Of a DNA stretch of 64,000 bases, positions 58,066 through 64,000 are shown in pieces (the stretch's first letter is position 1; every line of letters starts with the position of its first letter). The DNA is taken from positions 1-64,000 of the forward strand of contig JBGAPI010000009.1 of the NCBI GenBank assembly GCA_044221335.1, written 5' to 3'. The notes under the pieces are model-generated. The model saw nothing but the letters and a program-made list of their open reading frames with translations. It was not told the origin of the DNA and searched no databases. A program made the position numbers and the translations under genes. This DNA comes from JBGAPI01 sp044221335 (GTDB lineage: Bacteria > Pseudomonadota > Gammaproteobacteria > Xanthomonadales > Ahniellaceae).

Positions 58066-59037
58066 ATGAGAATCGTCCTGCACGTCCTTGCCTTCCTGCT
58101 GCTGACGGTCGCACTGCCGGCCCGCGCCGCGCCGCCTTCCGCGTTCACCTACCAGGGACGCCTGTTCGACAACGGTGCCGCCGTCAATGGCACCTACGAC
58201 CTCCGGATCACGGCCTACGACCAGTCGAGTGGCGGCAGCGTGCTCGGCCTGCCGTTCGTCGCTTCGGGAGTCACCGTGACCGACGGCGTGTTCAGCACGA
58301 CCGTCAATTTCGGCAGCGATCCGTTTCTCAGCGACTCGGTGTGGCTGGCCGTGGAAATCCGGCCCGCCGGCGGCAACTACACGCTGCTTTCGCCGCGGCA
58401 GCCGGTGACCGGCGCCCCGTACGCAGTGAATGCGGACAAGGTCGACGGGATGGATGCGGCCCAGCTCGCCGGAGTGCCCGGCCCGCAGGGGCCTCCCGGC
58501 GCCGCCGGTCCGGCGGGGCCGACCGGGCCGGTGGGTGCGACCGGGCCGGCGGGAGCCACGGGTGCGACCGGAGCGACGGGAGCGACCGGAGCTACCGGAG
58601 CCACCGGGCCGACCGGGGCCACCGGACCCCAGGGTCCGACCGGCATCGTCACGACGGTCGGCTTCGCCGGGCTGATCCCGAGCATCGCCGCCAACAGCAC
58701 CAGCTATGTCTTCGCGGGTCCGACGGCCCCGGTCACCATCACGGCGAGTCAGCGCCTGACCGGGGTGGCTTCGGGCGTGCTCGGCTTGGCATCGGGTGGT
58801 CCGGCCACGGTCGACCTGGCACTGTGCTACATGTCGGCCGGCAGCGGGCCGACGGCGTTCTCCGGCCTCAACTATCTCACGACGAAAGTGACTACGACGG
58901 CCTCGCTGCAGTCGGTGAGCAGTACCGTCGTTCTCGGCGCCGGTACCTACACGGTCGGGATGTGCATCAGAAACGGTTCCAATACCGTGGTCGGCGCGAA
59001 CGACTACGTCAATGGCTGGGTGCTGGTCACCAACTGA
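58066..59037 (+). CDS. Exported protein with YQGRL domain and collagen-like stalk
   Basis: A 323-aa protein. A signal peptide (1-22) is followed by the domain FTYQGRLFDNGAAVNGTYDL...TLLSPRQPVTGAPYAVNADK, homologous to the N-domain of the protein at 40584. Residues 136-193 are about 19 Gly-X-Y triplets (GPQGPPGAAGPAG, then GATGATGATG), expected to form a collagen-like triple helix. A beta-rich globular end (194-323) finishes NGWVLVTN, with no DGFE tag. It is probably a trimeric surface protein. Confidence 0.82.
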   Translation: MRIVLHVLAFLLLTVALPARAAPPSAFTYQGRLFDNGAAVNGTYDLRITAYDQSSGGSVLGLPFVASGVTVTDGVFSTTVNFGSDPFLSDSVWLAVEIRPAGGNYTLLSPRQPVTGAPYAVNADKVDGMDAAQLAGVPGPQGPPGAAGPAGPTGPVGATGPAGATGATGATGATGATGATGPTGATGPQGPTGIVTTVGFAGLIPSIAANSTSYVFAGPTAPVTITASQRLTGVASGVLGLASGGPATVDLALCYMSAGSGPTAFSGLNYLTTKVTTTASLQSVSSTVVLGAGTYTVGMCIRNGSNTVVGANDYVNGWVLVTN

Positions 59038-59044
59038 CCGCGAC

Positions 59045-59347
59045 TCAGGCAGCGCGGTCCGGCGGGTCGCCGCGAGGTGACGGCGGACGGCAGCGCGCGA
59101 ACTCCAGTCGATCGGGCACCGGGTCGTGGCCGCCGTCGCAGAGCGGATGGCAGCGCGCGATCCGCCACGCGCCGAGCAGGCCGCCGGAGAAGAACCCGAA
59201 GCGGACGATGGCATCGCGGGTGTAGATCGAGCAGCTCGGCGAGAAGCGGCAGACCTGGCCGAGCAGCGGGCTGATGAAGCGACGATACAGACCGATCAGC
59301 GCGACGGCGCCGCGGGCCAGCAGGGAGGGGGAGGTCGGTGGCTTCAT
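59045..59347 (-). CDS. yidD: Membrane protein insertion efficiency factor YidD
   Basis: A 100-aa protein with an amphipathic, Cys-containing core: LIGLYRRFISPLLGQVCRFS, PSCSIYTRDAIVRFGFFSGG, WRIARCHPLCDGGHDPVP. YidD helps insert proteins at the inner membrane. It normally lies with rnpA-yidC-rpmH; here it is isolated and convergent with the collagen-like gene. The C-terminal Arg/Pro tail is variable in the family. Confidence 0.93.
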   Translation of the reverse strand: MKPPTSPSLLARGAVALIGLYRRFISPLLGQVCRFSPSCSIYTRDAIVRFGFFSGGLLGAWRIARCHPLCDGGHDPVPDRLEFARCRPPSPRGDPPDRAA

Positions 59348-59480
59348 GCAGTGGCGGAGTGGGGGGCCGGAACGCGGGAATTCGGTTGCCGCGCCCGCCT
59401 CGTTAGGCTATAACACGCGCCCTTCGACGGGGGTGACCCGGGGTCGCTCCGTCGTCTGCCTGTCAAAGGATCGATCCATC

Positions 59481-60419
59481 ATGGCCAAGTCCGCACCTCC
59501 GAAAGCCGCCAAGTCCAAGCCCGCCGCGGGCAAGGGCAAGCCGGCTGCCAAGCCCGCCAAGAGCGCTCCCGCCCCCAAGGCCGCGGCATCGAAGGCGAAG
59601 GGAACGATGACCAAACTGATGGCCCTCGTCAGCAAGTTGAAGCCCGGCGCGGCGAAGCCCGCGCCGGCCGCCACCAAGAAGGCGGTCCCCGCGAAGCCGG
59701 TCAAGCCGACCCCCGCGAGCAAGCCCGCCCCCGCCAAGCAGGTATCGAAACCGGTGTCCCCCAGCAAGCCCGTCGCCAAGTCCGCTCCCGCCAAGTCCGC
59801 CGCCCCGGCCAAGACCGCCGCTCCGACCAAGCCCGCCGCCACCGCGAAGGCTGCCCCGGTCGCCGCGCCGGCCGTCGCTGCGCCGCCGACCAAGTCGACC
59901 GGCCCGCGCGCCGTCGCGGTTGCGGTCTCGAAGCCGAAGGGGGCCGCCAAGCCCGGTGAGCAGCGCCGCCTCGCGCCGCCGATCAAGACCAAGAATGGCG
60001 AAGTCGTCCGCGTCAACCTGCCGAAGGGCTACAAGCCGACGCCGACCGAGCCGTACATGAACGCGAAGCAGACCGAGTACTTCCGCCAGAAGCTGGTGAA
60101 CTGGCGCGTCGAACTGGTCGAAGAGTCGAAGCAGACCATCGAGAATCTGCGCGACGAAGTGCGCGACGTCGGCGACGAGGCCGAGCGCGCCACCCGCGAG
60201 ACCGAGAACTCGCTGGAACTGCGCACCCGCGACCGCTACCGCAAGCTGATCGGCAAGATCGACGATTCGCTGAAGCGGATCGACGAGGGCGAATACGGCT
60301 ACTGCGTGGACACCGGGGATCCGATCGGCCTCGACCGCCTGGAAGCCCGCCCGACCGCCGAGCGCACCGTGGATGCACAGGAGCGCTGGGAGCATCGGCA
60401 GAAGCAAATGGCGGACTAA
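59481..60419 (+). CDS. dksA: DksA with long Lys/Ala/Pro-rich N-terminal extension
   Basis: RNA polymerase-binding regulator that works with ppGpp. The core (~190-312) has MNAKQTEYFRQKL, the coiled-coil NLRDEVRDVGDEAERATRE with acidic tip residues, SLELRTRDRYRKLIGKID and YGYCVDTGDPIGLDRLEARP. Only one Cys (275) of the four zinc ligands remains. Residues 1-~185 are a low-complexity KPA-rich tail with histone H1-like composition, more than half of the protein. Xanthomonads also have a long extension. SD AAAGGA is upstream; a terminator follows. Confidence 0.93.
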   Translation: MAKSAPPKAAKSKPAAGKGKPAAKPAKSAPAPKAAASKAKGTMTKLMALVSKLKPGAAKPAPAATKKAVPAKPVKPTPASKPAPAKQVSKPVSPSKPVAKSAPAKSAAPAKTAAPTKPAATAKAAPVAAPAVAAPPTKSTGPRAVAVAVSKPKGAAKPGEQRRLAPPIKTKNGEVVRVNLPKGYKPTPTEPYMNAKQTEYFRQKLVNWRVELVEESKQTIENLRDEVRDVGDEAERATRETENSLELRTRDRYRKLIGKIDDSLKRIDEGEYGYCVDTGDPIGLDRLEARPTAERTVDAQERWEHRQKQMAD

Positions 60420-60480
60420 TCGTCGACGCGGTCGGATTGGCCGCGCTCCGGCGGGGAATTCGCTGCGCGAATTCCCCAGG

Positions 60481-60508
60481 AAAAACCCCGCTGGCGCGGG
60501 GTTTTTTT
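60481..60508 (+). terminator. Rho-independent terminator of dksA
   Basis: AAAAACCCCGC-TGG-CGCGGGGTTTTTTT, a textbook stem with a T-run, 62 bp after the stop. A second palindrome (GGGGAATTCGC/GCGAATTCCCC) lies just before it at 60453-60477. Confidence 0.92.
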
Positions 60509-60618
60509 GTGAGCGAAGGAGTCTTGAATGGGGCTTGGTGGGGTCGAGTGTGCTCGTGACGATCCGGCGCGCCGGCTTGCTTCAATCCATGGTCGAGCGA
60601 GCTTCGACAATGAATTCG

Positions 60619-60660
60619 CCCCAAGAAAAAACCCCGCGCGAGCGGGGTTTTTCTTGGGGA
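60619..60660. terminator. Bidirectional terminator for the cytochrome operon
   Basis: A long palindrome: CCCCAAGAAAAA-ACCCCGC-GCGA-GCGGGGT-TTTTCTTGGGG. T-runs on both strands allow termination in both directions. It faces the end of the minus-strand cytochrome operon (60706). Its flanks repeat the GAATTC...CCCC pattern of the dksA terminator, as if duplicated. Confidence 0.88.
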
Positions 60661-60705
60661 TTCGTGCGCGCAGCGCGCAAATTCCCGCCGTCAGCCGCGC
60701 GGCTG

Positions 60706-61044
60706 TCATTTGAAATGGCTGAGGTCCTGGATATCGCCCTCTTTCGACGCGAAGAAGGCGGCCAGGTTGGCGATGTCGGCATCGTTCAGCGCCGCGGCCT
60801 GGCCCTGCATGACGAGATTCTTGCGGGCGCCCGAGCGGTAGTCCTTCAGGGCCTTGGCGAGGTAGTCCTCGTACTGGCCGGCCAGCTTCGGGTACTGCGG
60901 GTCGATCGGCTTGTTGCCGTCCGGGCCGTGGCAGGCGGCGCAGGTCTGCGCCTTCTCGGCGGCGGCGGCCGGGTCGCCCGCGGCGTGCGCGCCGGTGGCG
61001 GCGAGGGAAAGGGTGGCGGCGATCAGGAGGGTTGCGATACGCAT
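60706..61044 (-). CDS. Class I cytochrome c (monohaem, periplasmic)
   Basis: A 112-aa protein with a signal peptide ending AHAAG and haem motif CAACH. The axial Met is probably in LVMQGQAAALND. The fold matches c5/c4-half cytochromes that pass electrons to terminal oxidases. ATG at 61044 lies 14 bp after the stop of the upstream cytochrome, so the two form an operon and may work like the two halves of cytochrome c4. Confidence 0.9.
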   Translation of the reverse strand: MRIATLLIAATLSLAATGAHAAGDPAAAAEKAQTCAACHGPDGNKPIDPQYPKLAGQYEDYLAKALKDYRSGARKNLVMQGQAAALNDADIANLAAFFASKEGDIQDLSHFK

Positions 61045-61058
61045 GGTCGGGTCGCCCG

Positions 61059-61376
61059 TCACTTGCTGCTGGAGAGGAAGGCGGCGATGTCGGCGATGTC
61101 CTGGTCGGACAGGCTCTCGCCCTGCGCACGCATCGTCGGATGCAGCCGCTCGCCCTTCTTGTAGGCGTTCAGCGCATTGGTGAGATAGGCCGCGGTCTGG
61201 CCGTGGATCTTCGGCACGTGGTACTGCGGGTAGGCGTTGCGGTAGCCCGGCACGCCGTGGCATCCGGTGCAGGTGTAGGCCTTGGTCTTGCCGTCCTCGA
61301 TGTTGCCGTCCGCCGCACGGGCGGGCAGGGCGGCGACAGCGGCCAGCAAGGCCGTGCAGATGAGCACTTGGCGCAT
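61059..61376 (-). CDS. Class I cytochrome c (monohaem, periplasmic)
   Basis: A 105-aa protein with a signal peptide (LICTALLAAVAALPARA) and haem motif CTGCH; the axial Met is in HPTMRAQ. The ATG at 61376 has GGAAGGA upstream; an ORF extension of 9 codons has no SD. First gene of the two-cytochrome operon. The fusion-like arrangement suggests a split dihaem c4. Confidence 0.9.
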   Translation of the reverse strand: MRQVLICTALLAAVAALPARAADGNIEDGKTKAYTCTGCHGVPGYRNAYPQYHVPKIHGQTAAYLTNALNAYKKGERLHPTMRAQGESLSDQDIADIAAFLSSSK

Positions 61377-61480
61377 TGAAATCCTTCCTCGGTATTCCCC
61401 CACGCCGAACGGCGCGACGGCGCGGGAGTTTAACCGGTTAGCCCGGATGTTTCACCGGGGGCGGGCGTGGCGAAGACGCC

Positions 61481-61544
61481 TGTCCCATCAGTCACGGCAA
61501 CCTTGTGCGGGCTTGTGTCCTCTGACACGGTGACTCATGGGACG
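61481..61544. promoter_or_regulatory. Nested inverted repeat upstream of the RND operon
   Basis: Outer arms GTCCCATCAGTCAC and GTGACTCATGGGAC (one mismatch) enclose an inner palindrome GTGTC-CTCT-GACAC (61515-61528). It lies ~75-140 bp before the adaptor start, between divergent operons. It could be an operator, a leader structure or a terminator; the sequence does not decide. Confidence 0.5.
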
Positions 61545-61618
61545 GGATCGCCCCGGAGCGCTTTGGAATACTGGGCATCACATTGGGAAATCGTGCGAAT
61601 ACCATGGGGACGACGTCG

Positions 61619-62830
61619 ATGCGACGCTGGAATCTGGCCGGAATTGCGCTGTTGGGACTGGGGCTCGTGGCCTGTGGCCGACCCGGCATGAGCAACAAGG
61701 GGGACGACAAGAACGCCGAGCAGGCCGCCGTGCCGGTCGAGGTCGTTCCGGTCAAGCGCGGCGAGATCATCGCCAGCTACAGCGGCACCGCCACGCTGGA
61801 GGCCGATCGCGAGGCCCAGGTCGTCGCCAAGACCAGTGGCGTGCTGCTGCGCCTGATGGCCGAGGAGGGCGACCACGTGCGCCAGGGCCAGGTCCTCGCG
61901 AAGATCGATCCGGAATCCGCGCGCCTGCAGCTCGCGCAGACCGAGTCGACGATGCGCCGGCTGGAGAACGACTACCGCCGCGCCAGCGACATGTTCGGCT
62001 CCAAGCTGATCAGCCAGGAGTCCTTCGACAAGATCCGCTACGACCTCGAGACCCAGAAGGCTGCCTTCGCACTGGCCAAGCTCGAGCTGTCCTACACGGA
62101 CATCGTCGCGCCGATCGACGGCGTGATCTCGTCGCGGCTGGTGAAGGAGGGCAACCTCATCCAGCTGCACCAGGCGCTGTTCAAGATCGACGACTTCGAT
62201 CCGCTGCTCGGCGTGCTGAACGTGCCCGAGCGCGACCTCGCCACCATCCGCCCGGGACTGGCGGTCTCGATGAGCGTCGATGCGCTGTTCGGCAAGTCCT
62301 TCGACGGCAAGGTCGCGCGGGTGAGCCCGGTGGTCGATCCGAAGACCGGCACCTTCCGGGTGACCTGCGAGTTCTCCGACAAGACCGGCCTGATCAAGTC
62401 CGGCATGTTCGGCCGCATCGACGTGGTGTTCGACCATCGCGAGAACGTGCTGGTGCTGCCGCGCTCGGCGGTGATCGACGAGGACGGCCAGACCTCCGTG
62501 TTCGTGGCGACCAAGGCCCCGCCGGCGGCGCCGGCGATGGGCAAGGACGGCAAGCCGGTCGCCGACGCCAAGCCGGCCGCGGACGCCAAGCCCGCCGCCG
62601 ACGGAAAGCCGCCCACGCCGCCGAAGGAGCGCTGGGTCGCCAGCCGTCGCAATGTCAGGCTCGGCTACGCGAGCGGCGACTCGATCGAGATGCTCGACGG
62701 CCTCGCCGAGGGCGACCAGATCATCACCGTCGGCCGCGCCGCGCTGCGCGACGGCAGCCTGATCGACGTGATCCCGCCCGATGGCGGCAAGACCGCCGCC
62801 GCCGACACCGCGAAGGGCAGCCAGCCATGA
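61619..62830 (+). CDS. RND efflux periplasmic adaptor (membrane fusion lipoprotein)
   Basis: A 403-aa protein with lipoprotein signal LLGLGLVAC (Cys lipidated). It has the HlyD/AcrA-type barrel-hairpin order: VVAKTSGVLLRLMAEEGDHV, a helical hairpin (ARLQLAQTEST...), LSYTDIVAPIDGVISSRLV and a C-terminal beta domain. A low-complexity DAKPAADAKPA linker (~320-340) is inserted. The ATG at 61619 has GGGGA 8 nt upstream; an ATG 5 codons earlier is possible. Coupled to the pump gene by ATGA. Confidence 0.92.
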   Translation: MRRWNLAGIALLGLGLVACGRPGMSNKGDDKNAEQAAVPVEVVPVKRGEIIASYSGTATLEADREAQVVAKTSGVLLRLMAEEGDHVRQGQVLAKIDPESARLQLAQTESTMRRLENDYRRASDMFGSKLISQESFDKIRYDLETQKAAFALAKLELSYTDIVAPIDGVISSRLVKEGNLIQLHQALFKIDDFDPLLGVLNVPERDLATIRPGLAVSMSVDALFGKSFDGKVARVSPVVDPKTGTFRVTCEFSDKTGLIKSGMFGRIDVVFDHRENVLVLPRSAVIDEDGQTSVFVATKAPPAAPAMGKDGKPVADAKPAADAKPAADGKPPTPPKERWVASRRNVRLGYASGDSIEMLDGLAEGDQIITVGRAALRDGSLIDVIPPDGGKTAAADTAKGSQP

Positions 62831-64000
62831 GCGTGATCGATCTCGCGGTGAAACGGCGGGTGTCGGTGGCGATGGTCACCCTGTCGATGGTGCTGTTCGG
62901 CTTCATCGCGCTGGCCGAGCTGAAGGTCACCCTGCTGCCCGACCTGTCCTATCCGACGCTGACCGTGCGCACGGAGTACACCGGCGCCGCGCCGGCGGAG
63001 ATCGAGAACCTGATCTCGACGCCGGTGGAGGAGGCGGTCGGCGTGGTGAAGAACCTGCGCAAGGTGCATTCGGTCTCGCGCACCGGGCAGTCCGACGTGA
63101 TCCTGGAGTTCGCCTGGGGCACCCAGATGGACCAGGCCAGTCTCGAGGTGCGCGACAAGCTCGAGGTCGTGCAGCTGCCGCTGGAGGCGAAGAAGCCGGT
63201 GCTGCTGCGCTTCAACCCGTCGACCGAGCCGATCCTGCGCCTCGCGCTGTCGACCGGCAGCGAGGGTGCGGCGCTCGACGAAGCGGCGCTGAAGGCGTTG
63301 CGCCGCTACGCCGACGAGGACCTGAAGAAGCGCATCGAGCCGATCGACGGCGTTGCCGCGGTCAAGGTCGGCGGCGGTCTGGAGGACCAGGTGCAGGTCG
63401 ACATCGACCAGCGCAAGCTGGCCCAGCTCGGCCTCGACATCAGCGTCGTCAACGACCGTCTGAAGGCCGAGAACGTCAACGTCTCCGGCGGCCGCATCGA
63501 GGAGTCGGGCGAGCGCTATCTGGTCCGCACGATCAACCAGTTCGCGACCGTCGACGCGATGAAGGAGCTGCTGGTCCGGGTCGTCAACGGCGTGCCGGTG
63601 AAGCTGAAGGACGTCGCCGACGTGCACCAGGGCTACAAGGAGCGCGAGTCGGTGATCCGCCTGGCGGGTCGCGAGGCGATCGAGCTTGCGATCTACAAGG
63701 AAGGCGACGCCAACACGGTGAAGGTCGCCGAGGGCGTGAAGAAGGCGCTGGAGGGGCTGAAGAAGCACCTGCCGACCGGCGCCAAGCTCGACATCGTCGA
63801 CGACCAGTCGGTGTTCATCCGCTCCTCGCTCGCCGAGGTCCGGCAGGCGGCGCTGGAGGGCGGCCTGCTGTCGATCCTGATCATCTTCTTCTTCCTGCGC
63901 GACTCCTGGTCGACGCTGGTGATCTCGCTGTCGCTGCCGGTGTCGCTGATCGCGACGTTCTTCTTCATGGGCCGGCTCGGGCTGTCGCTGAACGTGATGT
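62827..64000 (+). CDS. RND efflux transporter, AcrB/Cation-efflux type (truncated by window end)
   Basis: The first 391 codons are present. Typical RND N-terminus: MSVIDLAVKRRVSVAMVTLS as TM1, LLPDLSYPTLTVRTEYTGAA and the porter domains up to KLDIVDDQSVFIRSSLAEV. The start of the TM2-TM3 block follows (LSILIIFFFLRD, LPVSLIATFFFMGRLGLSLN). Proton-driven export, substrate unknown. An outer-membrane factor is not seen before the edge. Confidence 0.93.
   Translation, partial: MSVIDLAVKRRVSVAMVTLSMVLFGFIALAELKVTLLPDLSYPTLTVRTEYTGAAPAEIENLISTPVEEAVGVVKNLRKVHSVSRTGQSDVILEFAWGTQMDQASLEVRDKLEVVQLPLEAKKPVLLRFNPSTEPILRLALSTGSEGAALDEAALKALRRYADEDLKKRIEPIDGVAAVKVGGGLEDQVQVDIDQRKLAQLGLDISVVNDRLKAENVNVSGGRIEESGERYLVRTINQFATVDAMKELLVRVVNGVPVKLKDVADVHQGYKERESVIRLAGREAIELAIYKEGDANTVKVAEGVKKALEGLKKHLPTGAKLDIVDDQSVFIRSSLAEVRQAALEGGLLSILIIFFFLRDSWSTLVISLSLPVSLIATFFFMGRLGLSLNVM

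Overview
The window is high-GC, gene-dense chromosomal DNA. It most resembles a gammaproteobacterium of the Xanthomonadales/Lysobacterales (Rhodanobacteraceae-like). The supporting features are the mtaD-ubiG-mupP gene order, FimX, a one-cysteine DksA with a long Lys/Ala/Pro-rich N-terminus, a class III PhaE-PhaC pair, divergent efp/epmB, and secreted proteins ending in LFxDGFE. Placement is by gene content only; there is no rRNA here. I see no prophage, insertion sequence, CRISPR array or tRNA.

Layout. 1-6.7 kb: ssb (partial), ispB, a remarkable repeat array, a hot-dog thioesterase, uvrA, mrp. 7-14.7 kb: a DUF2884-type secreted protein, a cNMP-binding/DUF1003 membrane protein, a large M16 peptidase, a DUF2007-like protein, tesB, truB. 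14.9-18.1 kb: rpsO-pnp and a DHFR-like protein. 18.5-25 kb: lipid genes (DUF4442 thioesterase, fadE), an alpha/beta hydrolase divergent from a TetR regulator with a shared operator, an AEC transporter, a small hypothetical and an alkyltransferase-like protein. 25.1-29.1 kb: an accessory stretch of poorly characterised genes, including a tandem pair of paralogous 237-aa membrane proteins, a DUF6882-type secreted protein and a Tat-like secreted protein. 29.1-37 kb: yaeQ, an aldehyde dehydrogenase, a four-helix (23S IVS-type) protein, a ThDP enzyme, phaE-phaC and ppk2. 37.1-42.9 kb: a TPR Ser/Thr kinase and ECF sigma operon, divergent from a surface-protein module (S74 self-processing protein plus a small DGFE protein). 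43.4-48.7 kb: MBL hydrolase/PAS pair, enoyl-CoA hydratase, copper chaperone, fimX. 48.8-55.2 kb: epmB/efp, then mtaD-ubiG-mupP-squalene synthase-like-folE2. 55.4-64 kb: M23 peptidase, pyrC, a second DGFE module with a collagen-like protein, yidD, dksA, two monohaem cytochromes c and an RND efflux operon cut by the window end.

The most striking non-coding theme is a family of REP-like palindromes with a GTAG head and a GGCGGxCA/TGxCCGCC-type stem, often as inverted pairs between convergent genes. The TAG inside the GTAG head is the stop codon of about ten genes. In three convergent pairs both stop codons come from such heads. Downstream of ispB the REPs have expanded into a roughly 600-bp array that has also captured and twice duplicated the last codons of ispB. 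No RAYT transposase is present in the window.

The most interesting protein-level theme is a two-gene surface module found twice (40.6-42.9 kb and 57.7-59.0 kb). It pairs a small exported protein ending in DGFE with a larger exported protein sharing a YQGxL N-terminal domain, with either an S74 chaperone end or a collagen-like stalk. One copy lies head-to-head with an ECF sigma/Ser-Thr kinase operon that may control it.
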